Below, piece after piece: positions 1 through 9,089 of a DNA stretch of 64,000 nucleotides. This DNA comes from Pelotomaculum schinkii (GTDB taxonomy: Bacteria > Bacillota > Desulfotomaculia > Desulfotomaculales > Pelotomaculaceae). The notes below the pieces were generated by a model. The model did not search any database, was not told where the DNA came from, and was given only the letters and a program-made list of their open reading frames with translations. The DNA lies in NCBI RefSeq assembly GCF_004369205.1, contig NZ_QFGA01000002.1, forward strand, positions 682,001-746,000, written 5' to 3'. Both the position numbers and the translations under genes were made by a program. How positions within the stretch are numbered: the first letter of the stretch is position 1; every line of letters begins with the position of its first letter.

Positions 1-1907
1 AGTACAGCGCCCGTTATAAAAATTATTAAACCAAACAACAATGAGGATGAGGCGTTCAGAGCGCCGGATTTACTAAAGGCCTCCAGCAGGTGTGCCGTCA
101 CTCCCCCGATGAGAAATGCCAGAGCGTAAATGACACACCAGAGAAGGATCCCCTCGCGCCATCCACGTTCTTTTAATATGACCATGGTTGAGGCAATGCA
201 AGGGACAGTCAGGGTCAAGGTAAGCATTACCACGAAATCCTGGATGGGAAGCATATGCAGGTTCATAATGGTGGCCGCTCCAAATTCCTTGCGGATAGCG
301 CCCATGATGAAGACATCGGCAATTTCCGGCGGCAGGTGCAGCCAGTTTACAGTAAGCGGCGTGAGCAGCGCGCGCAAACCCTGCAGGAGTCCCGTAACCT
401 CCAGAATACTTAAGAATAGAGCTCCCCCTGCAAAAAGCGGCAAGGCTTCTTTTATAAAATTATAAGATCTTGTCCAGGCCTTTTTTATAAAATTTTTCGG
501 CTGCGGCAAACGCAACGGCGGCAGTTCAATCAGAAGCGGGGCGGGAACACCCGGCAGATAGCGCGCCAAAAACGTCCCGGTGGTAGTCAGGATGCTAAAG
601 AGAATTAGAATATACAGGAGCAGGTAAGTTGGACCCAGCCGGGCAAACACAGCCATAATAATTGCCATCTGGGCAGAGCAGGGAACACCAAAGGCCAGTA
701 AAAAAATGGCAATGCGTCGCTCCCGGTCCGAGTTTAGCAACCTGGTGCTGATGCAGGCCATAGTAACGCAGCCAAAGCCCAGGATCAGTGGAATGACAGC
801 CTGCCCGTTTAACCCCAGAGCGCTCAGACTCCGGTCAACCAGGGTGGCGATCCTCGGGAGGTAGCCTGAATCCTCAAGAATGGCCATGACGAGGAAAATC
901 CCCAGTACCAGCGGCAAAAGGAGGCCGATCAGGTAGGTCACGGTGAGGGTCAGCACACCGTACTGGCCCGCTAAAATAGTTGTCAGCACCGACCCGGGAC
1001 CCAGCAAGCCGCCCAGCAGCGATTGAATCGCCGGTTCATAGTAGCCACTCATCATTGGTTCGGTAAAGCCCACTAGATACTGGGCTATAAAGACACCAAC
1101 CAATTCGTAGATACCCCAGAGGGTCAGTAACAGAAGCGGAAAGCCGGTAACAGGAAGCAGCATCCAGCGCCCCAGCTTGTCGGCAAATCCCTGATTTTCA
1201 CCGGCTTCCTTAACTACCAGAGAGGCAATCTGGTTGGCCCTTTCCCGGCGGCTCCGGTAAATCGACTCCAGCTCAGCGCCGGGAGCAGCCCCGCAGCGCT
1301 GGCTGACTGCGGGATCCCCTTCCAGGATCAGCAATGCCTCGCCCCTGCTGCAAGGGGTACTGACCTGGCTTATTTTTTCCAGTAGAGCACTGTCCACCAG
1401 CCCGGGCCGCGCCTGGTAGATTTTTTCCTTGAGTTCATCAATACCCGTATGGTGGACAGCCACTGTACGGACAACGGGGATGCCCAGGAGTTCTTCCAGG
1501 AGAGCATGGTTAATCCTCATCCCCCCCCGCTCTGCTTCATCCGCCATATTAAGGGCCACTATGATCGGGACGCCCATATCAATTATCTGCAAAGTAAGGA
1601 ACAAATCCCGCTCCAGGTGGACCGTATCGACGATATTTACCACTATATCCGCCGCGAGTATAATGTCACGGGTGATTTCTTCTTCTTCACTGTAGCTCGA
1701 AACACCATAAACCCCGGGCGTATCAATCACGACATCACCGTTATAACGGCCACAGGCTATGTCGAGAGTGGTCCCGGGGTAATTTGCGACATCCGCATAT
1801 AATCCTGTGAGAGCATTGAAGAAAACAGATTTACCTACGTTGGGATTTCCGGCCAGGACTATTTTCTTCCCGCCTGCCGGAATCCTGGACTCAATTCCAT
1901 CGTTCAC
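1..1907 (-). CDS. feoB: Ferrous iron transport protein B (FeoB), C-terminus beyond left edge
   Basis: Membrane Fe(II) uptake protein with an N-terminal GTPase. The reading frame stays open from a GTG at 1907 to base 1, about 635 codons, so the 3' end lies outside the window. The G1 loop GNPNVGKS is at residues 20-27, followed by the switch region NYPGTT, the G3 motif DTPG and the G4 motif NMAD. The rest is a series of hydrophobic segments typical of the FeoB permease, with gate-like motifs including LGFGCV and the cysteine-containing GVPCSAQ. The GTG start is supported by AAGGGTG about nine bases upstream; the nearby ATG is in another frame. feoA lies upstream on the same strand behind a Fur box, so iron repression is likely. 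Confidence 0.95.
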   Translation of the reverse strand, partial: MNDGIESRIPAGGKKIVLAGNPNVGKSVFFNALTGLYADVANYPGTTLDIACGRYNGDVVIDTPGVYGVSSYSEEEEITRDIILAADIVVNIVDTVHLERDLFLTLQIIDMGVPIIVALNMADEAERGGMRINHALLEELLGIPVVRTVAVHHTGIDELKEKIYQARPGLVDSALLEKISQVSTPCSRGEALLILEGDPAVSQRCGAAPGAELESIYRSRRERANQIASLVVKEAGENQGFADKLGRWMLLPVTGFPLLLLTLWGIYELVGVFIAQYLVGFTEPMMSGYYEPAIQSLLGGLLGPGSVLTTILAGQYGVLTLTVTYLIGLLLPLVLGIFLVMAILEDSGYLPRIATLVDRSLSALGLNGQAVIPLILGFGCVTMACISTRLLNSDRERRIAIFLLAFGVPCSAQMAIIMAVFARLGPTYLLLYILILFSILTTTGTFLARYLPGVPAPLLIELPPLRLPQPKNFIKKAWTRSYNFIKEALPLFAGGALFLSILEVTGLLQGLRALLTPLTVNWLHLPPEIADVFIMGAIRKEFGAATIMNLHMLPIQDFVVMLTLTLTVPCIASTMVILKERGWREGILLWCVIYALAFLIGGVTAHLLEAFSKSGALNASSSLLFGLIIFITGAV

Positions 1908-2006
1908 CGGGTCACACCCTTAATAAAAATTTTCAGTAATAAGCTCCGAGTCCAAGGAATTCGGTATGAACAAATGAACCGGTTTTTCAGGTCATAGCTC
2001 AGAAGA

Positions 2007-2137
2007 GTCGTAAGGCGCAGGGCGTAGGGCGTAAATATTTGAGCAGTTCTTAATCTTTAAGGCTTCTCATAACTCTGACCGGCAGGTAAAAGATAATGCG
2101 ATGTTCTTTTTACGCCTTACGGCTTACGCCCTACGAC
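2007..2137. repeat. Imperfect inverted repeat with GGCGTAGGGCGTAA-type arms
   Basis: Two 29-base arms at 2007-2035 and 2109-2137 match as inverted repeats at 24 of 29 positions. Each arm is built from short GGCGTA/GCGTAAG units. The repeat fills the 300-base gap between feoA and feoB and carries no credible gene. It may be an intergenic repeat of the host genome or a processing hairpin in the feoAB transcript. Confidence 0.6.
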
Positions 2138-2213
2138 CTTTCGTGTGCTTTTCAAGATAATATCATACACATTTTCCATCCTCCTGTGATTACCAATGCA
2201 ATACAGATAGCTT

Positions 2214-2432
2214 TTAGCATGGCTCAACCGAGATGGTTTTGGCCAGATTGCGGCCGATGGCTATTTCCTGCTTGTTGCGGGTCACCACTACCGGCCCTGC
2301 GGGAACAACCTCCCGGCAGGTTACAACCGCTCCTTCCGACAAACCGAAGCGTATAGCCTGAACCCGGACACGGTCGTTGGGAATTTCCGTAATTTTAACA
2401 ACCTGTCCTCTACTGGCCTTGTCTAATTGCAC
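2214..2432 (-). CDS. feoA: Ferrous iron transport protein A (FeoA)
   Basis: Small cytosolic SH3-like protein that works with FeoB in Fe(II) uptake. About 72 residues, the usual size. The fold is seen in the GQVVKITEI start, the AIRFGLSEGAVV segment, the central VVPAGPVVV strand and the terminal IGRNLAKTISV. I chose the GTG at 2432 because GGGGAGGTGA ends a few bases before it; an ATG at 2459 would add nine residues but has no ribosome site. It lies upstream of feoB on the same strand, separated by about 300 bases holding an inverted repeat, so it may be co-transcribed with feoB. A Fur box is just upstream. Confidence 0.93.
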   Translation of the reverse strand: MQLDKASRGQVVKITEIPNDRVRVQAIRFGLSEGAVVTCREVVPAGPVVVTRNKQEIAIGRNLAKTISVEPC

Positions 2433-2476
2433 GGTTGTCACCTCCCCAAATAATGACAACGATGAAGAACAATGGA

Positions 2477-2494
2477 GATAATAATCATTATCAT
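2477..2494. promoter_or_regulatory. Fur box upstream of feoA
   Basis: GATAATAATCATTATCAT. Around a central C (2486) the arms match 7 of 9 positions, as in the 7-1-7 Fur operator. It sits about 45 bases upstream of the feoA start. Iron-dependent repression of feoAB by Fur is well established in other bacteria. Confidence 0.8.
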
Positions 2495-2656
2495 TATACA
2501 GTGATAAAGAGAACCATTCTCACTTAAATTATAAGGGAGCTGCTAAGGATTAGCAATAATTATTTTTGACGCAAAGGGACAAAATATACTGAATCCCTGC
2601 TTTTCTACAGCTGGGTCACGATTACAAAAAAATAAGAGGAAGGGGAGGCATTTTAC

Positions 2657-2800
2657 ATGTCCAGCATCGATACCAAAGGTATGCAGGTAGCGGAATTGAC
2701 CGACGAACAATTTACCCAACTGCGTAAGTTGGAACAGAATTTGAATAACGCGAGCGGCAACCAACAGGAAATTTACTTGCTGGCTGTAACCAGACGCTAA
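2657..2800 (+). CDS. Small hypothetical protein, 47 aa
   Basis: Short reading frame with a strong ribosome site (AGGGGAGG, six bases before ATG 2657). The product is hydrophilic, Gln/Asn rich and ends LLAVTRR. It contains a predicted helix (LTDEQFTQLRKLEQ) and has no membrane segment. It is divergent from feoA and is followed by a 9-bp hairpin. I do not recognise a family. The ribosome site and the downstream hairpin argue for a real gene. Confidence 0.55.
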   Translation: MSSIDTKGMQVAELTDEQFTQLRKLEQNLNNASGNQQEIYLLAVTRR

Positions 2801-2803
2801 GAA

Positions 2804-2840
2804 GAACTAGACATAAATCAGCATTAGTTAAGTCTAGTTC
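2804..2840 (+). terminator. Hairpin after the 47-aa gene
   Basis: Perfect 9-bp inverted repeat (GAACTAGAC at 2804-2812, GTCTAGTTC at 2832-2840). No clear T-run follows, so termination is uncertain. A GC-rich hairpin follows at about 2850-2880. Confidence 0.4.
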
Positions 2841-3189
2841 CACCCCCGGGGTCTGCCGGTTTTACGCCTCCGGCGCCCCCGGCCAATAATTTAATCTTTC
2901 ATAAGAAGTTTTGTTGACAGCGAACATCAAAAACCGCTGAGTAAAAGAGCATAGGGGAAGGAAAACAAATACCAGGACAGCCAATATACAAGTACACCAT
3001 TCTTTCACGCTATCCCCCGGTTTATGTCATATTTCAGCTCATCCCGCTTTCATACTATCAGTTTTTTTATGACACCATTACTTCATCATTATAGGGTTAT
3101 TATAACTTGACTGGTATGAAGAGGCATGGCAAGGAAACCATCCCTATACCTAATTTTTTTTACAACCTTTCAATACTCTTTGGTTCTAA

Positions 3190-3218
3190 TTGTTACCACA
3201 CCTTCCATGGTGTATAAT
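3190..3218 (+). promoter_or_regulatory. SigA-type promoter for the MFS gene
   Basis: TTGTTA (3190-3195), 17-base spacer, TATAAT (3213-3218). The -10 is perfect. It lies inside the longest possible reading frame of the transporter, so translation should start downstream of it. Confidence 0.55.
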
Positions 3219-3278
3219 GACTCTAATAAACGGCTTAAGACAGACCTCCAGTTCTTACGGGGAGGAGTTGCTCAATTT

Positions 3279-4472
3279 TTGCATGAACTGAAAATAATCC
3301 TTTCCTCTAAAAGAGATCTTGGCCTTTTGATGGTCCTTTTTTTAATGGAATTCACCAGAGGCGCCTTCTTCCTTACTTTTCTTCCTCTCTATGCGGTGAA
3401 TTACCTGAGCATATCGGTGGCGGCAGCCGGGCTGGCCGTATCAGCCCACTACTTGTTCGAAACGCTGTTTAAAAGCACAGCCGGCTGGGAGTTGGACCGG
3501 CGCGGCCTGTGGGTCATCCACCTGGGGCTCCTGTTGGGCCTGCTCGCCCTGTTTATCATTAAATTACAGCCAACGACTTCCGTACTGATTGCCGGCTCGG
3601 CTTTTTTCGGGCTGGCCGTATCACCTGTCTGGCTGGCTGTTATCAGCAATGTGGCCCCGGTTCAGTCAAGCGACCGGGCCGCTCGCGTGGGCGTGGTCTT
3701 TGCCGTGTGGCTGGCCGGAGGCGGCGGTGGTCCGGTGGCGATCAATTTCTTTATTGTAAATGACTACGGGCTGGCTTTCTGGCTCTTGATCGGCCTTTGG
3801 ATTTTAGCCATGCTGGTTGCCGCAGTAACACTAAGGGGACCCGGAGGGATCACTGTTGGCGGCGCCGGTTTTTCCTTTAACAAAGAAATTGTAAAATTGG
3901 CGCAGAACCAGGCCGTCAAAAAAATACTTCTGCCAGGGATGTTCCTGCAGACCTTGTCGGGGGGGCTGTTGCTGCCGCTATTGCCCATCTACGCTCAGAC
4001 TGAACTCGGTCTTAACCCCAACCAGTACGCCTTTCTTCTCCTGTCCGCCGGATCAGCGGCGGCAATCTCCTTTCTGCCGATGGGCCGTCTGGCCGACCGG
4101 GTCAGGCTTAAAACCCTGCTGGGCACAGGATTCGCTATGACAGCCTTGTCACTTGCCCTGTTTTCGGCGGCCAGGGGAATGGTCAGCGTCTTTCTTCTTG
4201 CTGCCCTGCTGGGGTTTTCATACGCTATCGTCCTGCCTGCCTGGAACAACCTGCTGGCCAAAGTTATCTCGCCTGACCGGCAGGCTACCGGCTGGGGCGT
4301 GTTTGCAACTATTGAGGGCGCGGGCATTGCCATCGGGCCTGCCCTGGGCGGTTTGGTAGCGCGGTCCTTCGGGATTTCGGCCGTCATAATGCTTACCGTA
4401 ATGCTCCTGGCGTCAATGGCCTGCTTCTATTTTGCCTACCCGGTTGAAAAGCTGTTTGCAAGGACCAGCTAA
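3279..4472 (+). CDS. Major facilitator superfamily (MFS) transporter
   Basis: Integral membrane transporter with about 12 predicted helices in two halves split by a basic loop near the middle. MFS signature-like loops follow helices 2 and 8 (GWELDRRG and GRLADRVR). The frame is open back to 3126, but a good promoter lies at 3190-3218 and the first residues of the long form (TTFQYSLVLIVTT) do not fit an MFS start. The TTG at 3279, 11 bases after GGGGAGGAG, gives a normal protein of about 398 residues with a short cytosolic tail before helix 1. The polysaccharide deacetylase gene follows within 20 bases, suggesting an operon. Substrate unknown. Confidence 0.8.
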   Translation: MHELKIILSSKRDLGLLMVLFLMEFTRGAFFLTFLPLYAVNYLSISVAAAGLAVSAHYLFETLFKSTAGWELDRRGLWVIHLGLLLGLLALFIIKLQPTTSVLIAGSAFFGLAVSPVWLAVISNVAPVQSSDRAARVGVVFAVWLAGGGGGPVAINFFIVNDYGLAFWLLIGLWILAMLVAAVTLRGPGGITVGGAGFSFNKEIVKLAQNQAVKKILLPGMFLQTLSGGLLLPLLPIYAQTELGLNPNQYAFLLLSAGSAAAISFLPMGRLADRVRLKTLLGTGFAMTALSLALFSAARGMVSVFLLAALLGFSYAIVLPAWNNLLAKVISPDRQATGWGVFATIEGAGIAIGPALGGLVARSFGISAVIMLTVMLLASMACFYFAYPVEKLFARTS

Positions 4473-4487
4473 AAGGAGTTGTATGCC

Positions 4488-5828
4488 TTGGATACGCCTT
4501 TCATAGATACGCCTTTCATACAAATCTTGTTACTGCTGTTTTTGTCTTACGCCGTTGCGCCGACTGTTCTAATCCGCTTCGGCAGGATCGGCGCTATTTC
4601 CCGCGCCCCCAGAGGAGGCGGCAGGGTTGCTCTCACCTTCGATGACGGCCCGGACCCTTTCTATACACCGCAGATCCTGGGAATTCTCAGGGACCACCAG
4701 GTAAAAGCCTGTTTCTTTGTGGTCGGTTCAAAAGCCAGGGCCAACCCTGAACTGGTAAGGCAAATCGTAGAAGCCGGTCATGAGATTGGCAACCATGGTT
4801 TCTGGCATAAGCCGGTCTGGTTATTGGGACCGGTATCAACTGCTAGAGACATTATTGAGACCAACCGTACTATAGAGGAGTTCACCGGGCAAAAAGTGCG
4901 GTATTGCCGCCCGGCCTGGGGGCTCTTCAACCTTTTTTCCATCGCCTATTACCAGCTTAAGGGATTGAAAGTGGTGCTCTGGACCTTTATGAGCTGGGAC
5001 TGGACAAAAGGAACCTCGCCTGAAAGCATCACCAGGAAAGTATTGAACCGGGTTCGTGACGGGGCCATTCTCATCCTGCACGACAGCGATAAGACCGCCG
5101 GAGCGGCCAGAGGCGGCCCGGCTCATGTGATTGAGGCCCTTCCCGCAATTTTGCGGGGACTGCAGCAAAAAGGCTTGCGGCTTGTCCCCTTGGAGGAATT
5201 CACCATGAAAAAGCACCGTCTGACTGTTAAAAGCTGCTTCCGGCGGGTTTGGGGCGTATACGATTGGACTATTCGAAAGTTAAGCGGAATCCGGGACCTG
5301 CGAGAAGGCAAAAGCTCTTTTTTCAGGATCGCCCTCAGGCGATACAGAGGTAAGGACTGGCCCATGCCGGACGGCAGCGTGTTGAAAGCCGGAGAAACTT
5401 ACATGGAACTCCATATCAACAATGAGCGCCTGCTTGATACCATCGGGGACAATGTTAAAGTCGAGCGTACAGCCCTGATCGCGTTGCGGGAAGTCCGCAG
5501 CGAGCTTCCTGTCATAGCCAGGTTACTGGAATTAGACAACCGTTATCGCCATATAAAGGCGCTCTTGGCCATCACCCTGCTCCACCGCGGTACCGAACAC
5601 CTCGGGTTCACCGCTTATGATATGCCTAAAGGACCTTTACGTACTCTGATCAGCTGGTATGAACGCTGGATGCTCGGACTATACCACCCCGGCGGTTTTA
5701 AAAAGCTGGGGGCTTACCGGGATAAGCTTGTACCCAAATATATTGTTATGACCAGGCAGGATTTGATGCAGCGCTACCTCCCTGCCGGGTTGGGCGTAGG
5801 TGAATTGGACGTGGGTCGTGGGACGTGA
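4488..5828 (+). CDS. Polysaccharide deacetylase with C-terminal YkoP-like domain
   Basis: One N-terminal membrane segment (IQILLLLFLSYAVAP), then a NodB-type deacetylase domain with motif 1 TFDDGPD, motif 2 GNHGFWHK, motif 3 near CRPAWG and motif 5 ILHDSD. These supply the metal ligands and catalytic Asp/His of carbohydrate esterase family 4. About 200 further residues resemble the C-terminal part of Bacillus YkoP-type proteins. It likely removes acetyl groups from a cell-wall or exopolysaccharide sugar on the outer face of the membrane. The TTG at 4488 has AAGGAG nine bases upstream; the TTG at 4479 touches the ribosome site. A 15-base tandem duplication codes the repeated DTPFI at the N-terminus. 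The stop codon lies inside a 7-base tandem repeat. Confidence 0.85.
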   Translation: MDTPFIDTPFIQILLLLFLSYAVAPTVLIRFGRIGAISRAPRGGGRVALTFDDGPDPFYTPQILGILRDHQVKACFFVVGSKARANPELVRQIVEAGHEIGNHGFWHKPVWLLGPVSTARDIIETNRTIEEFTGQKVRYCRPAWGLFNLFSIAYYQLKGLKVVLWTFMSWDWTKGTSPESITRKVLNRVRDGAILILHDSDKTAGAARGGPAHVIEALPAILRGLQQKGLRLVPLEEFTMKKHRLTVKSCFRRVWGVYDWTIRKLSGIRDLREGKSSFFRIALRRYRGKDWPMPDGSVLKAGETYMELHINNERLLDTIGDNVKVERTALIALREVRSELPVIARLLELDNRYRHIKALLAITLLHRGTEHLGFTAYDMPKGPLRTLISWYERWMLGLYHPGGFKKLGAYRDKLVPKYIVMTRQDLMQRYLPAGLGVGELDVGRGT

Positions 5829-5850
5829 GACGTGGGACGTGGGACGTGGG
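5808..5850 (+). repeat. Tandem 7-base repeat (GACGTGG) x6 at a gene end
   Basis: Six 7-base units of GACGTGG or a one-base variant. The third unit, GACGTGA, provides the TGA stop of the deacetylase gene. A related three-unit array ends the glcF-like gene at 8773-8793. Confidence 0.8.
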
Positions 5851-6142
5851 AATATCCTGCATTCCTATGGGGCCAAAGATTTGTGCGCATGAACCAAATA
5901 TTATTTTTCAACAAACTTCCAATTAGAAAGGCAACCTTATGGTAACACCTGACTTCTATAATGTGGTGCAATTTCAATCGGCATAAAACTGCGGAGCAGT
6001 TTAAGGGATTACCACTAAGTCCTTAGTATACTGCATTCTTTCGGGTCATGTGCGAATGAATTCGCACCTACATTTTTTGAGCGATCTGTGTGTGTTTTCA
6101 GAGTAAAATGTTATTTTATCAACTTCTCAGTTAACAAACGAG
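5851..6142 (+). other. Intergenic region with one terminator-like hairpin
   Basis: No gene seen. Hairpin GTGCGAAT/ATTCGCAC at 6050-6067 is followed by six T at 6073-6078 and may terminate transcription. The stretch TATACTGCATTC at about 6027 recurs near 8848. Confidence 0.5.
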
Positions 6143-7582
6143 GTGGAGAGTTTGGGCCATCAGGACCTTGGCGTGGAACTTAAGAGGATATTTCCCCCGG
6201 AACGGGTTCTCACCTCTGAACTTGAACGCAGGATGTACAGCTACGACAGCTCGTTCATGGCCAGGTTCCACAGTTTCGTGCCGGACGCGGTGGTACTGCC
6301 CCGATCCACTCAAGAAGTGTCCGCCCTAATGAAATTGGCCTCACAGCGGCGCATACCGGTAATTCCGCGCGGCGCCGGCAGCGGTGAGACCTGCGGCTGC
6401 CTGGCGGTGCGCGGCGGAATTGTGGTCGACCTCTCCGCCTGGGACGCCATCGAGGAGGTTGACGTCGCCAACATGCAGGTTTTTGCCAGGCCCGGGGTGG
6501 TCCACTATAAGCTGAACGAGCACCTGGCAGGCTTCGGACTGTTCTTCCCCCCCGACCCCGGCAGCACCCGCATGTGCACTGTCGGCGGGATGGTCGCCAA
6601 TAACTCCAGCGGCCTGCGGGCGGTTAAGTACGGGACTACGGAACAGTACGTGCTCGGCCTGGAGGTGGTCCTGCCGGACGGACAGGTGATCCAGACCGGG
6701 GGCTCCAACAACTGCCGGGCTTTGAAAAACGTCTCGGGACTCAACCTGACCAAACTGTTCGTGGGGTCGGAAGGTGTCCTGGGTATTATCACCAGGATCC
6801 GCCTGCGGGTATGGCCGCGCCCCAAGGCGCGAGGCATGGCCATGGCAGTATTCAGCGAACTGGAACAGGCCCCGGCGGCCGTTCTCGACGTGTATCAGTC
6901 CGGCATTCTCCCCTCCGGTATTGAAATCCTCGATACTTCGGCCATTCAAGCCATTAATATGTACAAACCCGAAATAAATCTCCCCAGCGCCGAGGCCATC
7001 CTTATTTTCGAAGTGGACGGCAACCCGGCGGGGGTAGCCTGGGAAGGGCAGCAGATTGCTGAAATAGTTGGCAGGCGCGCTGTTTCTGTGGAATGGGCCA
7101 CCGACCCGGCCAGGATGGCCGACCTCTGGCGGGGCCGCAGCGTTGTGGCCGTCGCCGCAGCCAGACTGCGTCCGGACGGCAGCAGGATCTTCGCCGGCGA
7201 GGACATCAGCGTCCCCTTAAGCCGGGTAACCGAAGCTTTGCGCCGGATCAAGGAATTGAGCCGGAAACACGACGTGGCAGTGGTAAACTACGGCCATATC
7301 GGCGACGGCAACATCCATACGGCCCCCGTAATCAACCTGGACAGCAGCGCTGAGGTGCAGCGGGCCAATGCCCTGGTGGATGATATACACCGTTTGGCCA
7401 TTGCCATGGGAGGCTCCACTACCGGTGAGCACGGGGTTGGCGCCGTAAGAAACCAGTATACCATGGACGAGCATGGTGAAGCGGCGCTTGTCATGAAACA
7501 ACTGAAGGAAACATTGGACCCCCTTAACATTATGAACCCAGGCAAACTTTTGCCCCCGGAAGGGGGCAAGGACCGTGCCTGA
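6143..7582 (+). CDS. glcD: FAD-linked oxidase, glycolate/D-lactate oxidase subunit GlcD
   Basis: FAD-binding 2-hydroxyacid dehydrogenase subunit, about 479 residues, the usual GlcD length. The PCMH-type FAD domain has PRGAGSGETCG and GGMVANNSSG in the first 160 residues. The C-terminal FAD-oxidase domain ends with NYGHIGDGNIH, TTGEHGVG and LDPLNIMNPGKL. It oxidises glycolate, D-lactate or a similar hydroxy acid and passes electrons to the Fe-S partner encoded next. Start is GTG 6143, or TTG 6152 just after AGGTGG. It overlaps the next gene by 8 bases, so the two are translationally coupled. Confidence 0.9.
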   Translation: MESLGHQDLGVELKRIFPPERVLTSELERRMYSYDSSFMARFHSFVPDAVVLPRSTQEVSALMKLASQRRIPVIPRGAGSGETCGCLAVRGGIVVDLSAWDAIEEVDVANMQVFARPGVVHYKLNEHLAGFGLFFPPDPGSTRMCTVGGMVANNSSGLRAVKYGTTEQYVLGLEVVLPDGQVIQTGGSNNCRALKNVSGLNLTKLFVGSEGVLGIITRIRLRVWPRPKARGMAMAVFSELEQAPAAVLDVYQSGILPSGIEILDTSAIQAINMYKPEINLPSAEAILIFEVDGNPAGVAWEGQQIAEIVGRRAVSVEWATDPARMADLWRGRSVVAVAAARLRPDGSRIFAGEDISVPLSRVTEALRRIKELSRKHDVAVVNYGHIGDGNIHTAPVINLDSSAEVQRANALVDDIHRLAIAMGGSTTGEHGVGAVRNQYTMDEHGEAALVMKQLKETLDPLNIMNPGKLLPPEGGKDRA

Positions 7583-8786
7583 GGACCTGGAAGGGTTAAA
7601 AGAACAATACCTGCGCTGCGTGCGCTGCGGGCAGTGCCGCTCGGTCTGCCCTGTTTTCGAGGTGGTAAAGAACGAGACTGCCACCCCGCGCGGCAAGGTT
7701 TTTCTGGCACACCTTTTGGCAACCGGTGAAATAGAAGCGAACTCACAAGTACAAGCCCAACTCTCCCGGTGCCTCCTCTGCCGTTCCTGTTCAAAGGAAT
7801 GTCCTTCCGCCATTCCAGTCCACCAAATCGTTACCGCTGCCCGTGCCGAGCTCGCCGTAAAAGTGCCTTCCCCGGTGAAAAGGCTGGTATTCAGGAAAAT
7901 CTGGACCAGGCCGCGCCGCCTGGCTCTTGCAGCGGGGGTAACCCGCAATATCCAGGCCCTGGGCCTGGACAAACTGGGCCTTTACTTACGCCTGCTCCCG
8001 CCTGGTTTTGCCCTGCCGGGACGCCTGCCCCGCCGGCCCGCGCACACCATCATCCCCGCTATAACACCGGCCACCGGAGAAACCAGGCTGCGGGTGGGCT
8101 ATTTTCTAGGCTGCTCCACCAACTTCCTGTTCCCCGCCGCAGCGGCAAGTACAGTGGCAGTCCTCTCCAGCCTCGGCTGTGAAGTGGTCATTCCTCCGGA
8201 ATTAAAATGCTGCGGCCTGCCCCAACTGGCAAGCGGCGAAGCAGCTGCCGCCTCCGCCCTCGCTTCAGCCAATAGCGAAGTTTTTCGGCGTCTTAATGTG
8301 CAGGCCGTGGTCAGCGACTGCGCTTCCTGCACCGCAACCCTCAAAGAGAGTCCGGAATTCGACGGGCTCAAGGTGACGGAACTGTCGGAGCTGCTGCTTG
8401 AATTAATTCAAAAGTACAGCCCGGGGCTAAAACAAATTCAAAAACCGGTAACCTATCACGACCCCTGCCACCTGGCCAAAGCGCAGGGGATTACGGCCGC
8501 GCCGCGAGAACTGCTGCGCCTTACCTGCATGGATTTCAGGGAAATGGACGGCGCCGCGGACTGCTGCGGCAGCGGGGGCGCCTTTGCCCTGTACCACTAC
8601 CGGACCAGTATGTCCATCCTGAATAAGAAAATTGCCAACATAAAAAAAAGCGGCGCGGAAATCGTCGCAACCTCCTGTCCCACCTGCATTATGCAACTGC
8701 GCCACGGACTGGCCGCCCACGGCTGTAAAACCGATGTGGTCCATACGGTCGAGCTGCTGGGAAAGACATTGGGACGTGAGACGTGA
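7575..8786 (+). CDS. glcF: Iron-sulfur subunit GlcF of glycolate/D-lactate oxidase
   Basis: About 403 residues. Two [4Fe-4S] motifs, CVRCGQCRSVCP and CLLCRSCSKECP, lie in the first 80 residues. Two CCG domains follow (CCGLPQLASG with DCASCTA, then DPCHLAKAQG and CCGSGGAF). This is the standard GlcF layout, an electron carrier for the GlcD flavoprotein. It starts at GTG 7575 inside the end of glcD. The last residues (LGRET) are coded by the GACGTGA tandem repeat that also supplies the stop codon. Confidence 0.92.
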   Translation: MPEDLEGLKEQYLRCVRCGQCRSVCPVFEVVKNETATPRGKVFLAHLLATGEIEANSQVQAQLSRCLLCRSCSKECPSAIPVHQIVTAARAELAVKVPSPVKRLVFRKIWTRPRRLALAAGVTRNIQALGLDKLGLYLRLLPPGFALPGRLPRRPAHTIIPAITPATGETRLRVGYFLGCSTNFLFPAAAASTVAVLSSLGCEVVIPPELKCCGLPQLASGEAAAASALASANSEVFRRLNVQAVVSDCASCTATLKESPEFDGLKVTELSELLLELIQKYSPGLKQIQKPVTYHDPCHLAKAQGITAAPRELLRLTCMDFREMDGAADCCGSGGAFALYHYRTSMSILNKKIANIKKSGAEIVATSCPTCIMQLRHGLAAHGCKTDVVHTVELLGKTLGRET

Positions 8787-8793
8787 GACGTGG
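8773..8793 (+). repeat. Tandem 7-base repeat (GACGTGA/G) x3
   Basis: Three units of the same 7-mer as at 5808-5850. The second unit contains the glcF stop codon. Confidence 0.75.
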
Positions 8794-9089
8794 GTATATT
8801 TTTCAGTCGCCGGTCGTCAGATGTCCGACGTCGGAATATGTTGTTGTATACTGCATTCCTATTAGCTTCATGGCAGGGGGACGGTTCGTGACAGTGGGAA
8901 TACAAGCCCACCATCAAATATATTCTTTTTTATGAATTTGCATTCGTACGGACTGTTTTGTTGACCAGCAGTCCGTTGCATATTTGCAAACATATTGTAA
9001 CTGAACTGCACGTCGTAACATATTATAGCAAATATAGGAACAGGGCACATTTACATAATTATAAACTTTTTAACAAGGGGGCCTCGTTA
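8794..9089. other. Intergenic region, no gene seen
   Basis: AT-rich. It contains TTGCAAACATATTGTAAC at 8984-9001, close to two direct repeats at 27656 and 27701. Leader or promoter of the small gene at 9090 is likely here, but no clear promoter boxes were found. Confidence 0.4.

Noticed and set aside
130-1802. Plus-strand frames of 88-117 codons
   Set aside because: Antisense over feoB, whose minus frame is open throughout and has all G motifs.
2096-2356. Plus-strand 86-codon frame
   Set aside because: Made by the inverted repeat at 2109-2137 and the antisense of feoA.
4836-5365. Minus-strand frames over the deacetylase gene
   Set aside because: Opposite-strand shadows; the plus strand carries complete NodB motifs.
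5808-5850. CRISPR array
   Set aside because: The units are 7 bases in direct tandem with no spacers; no CRISPR repeats or cas genes seen anywhere in the window.
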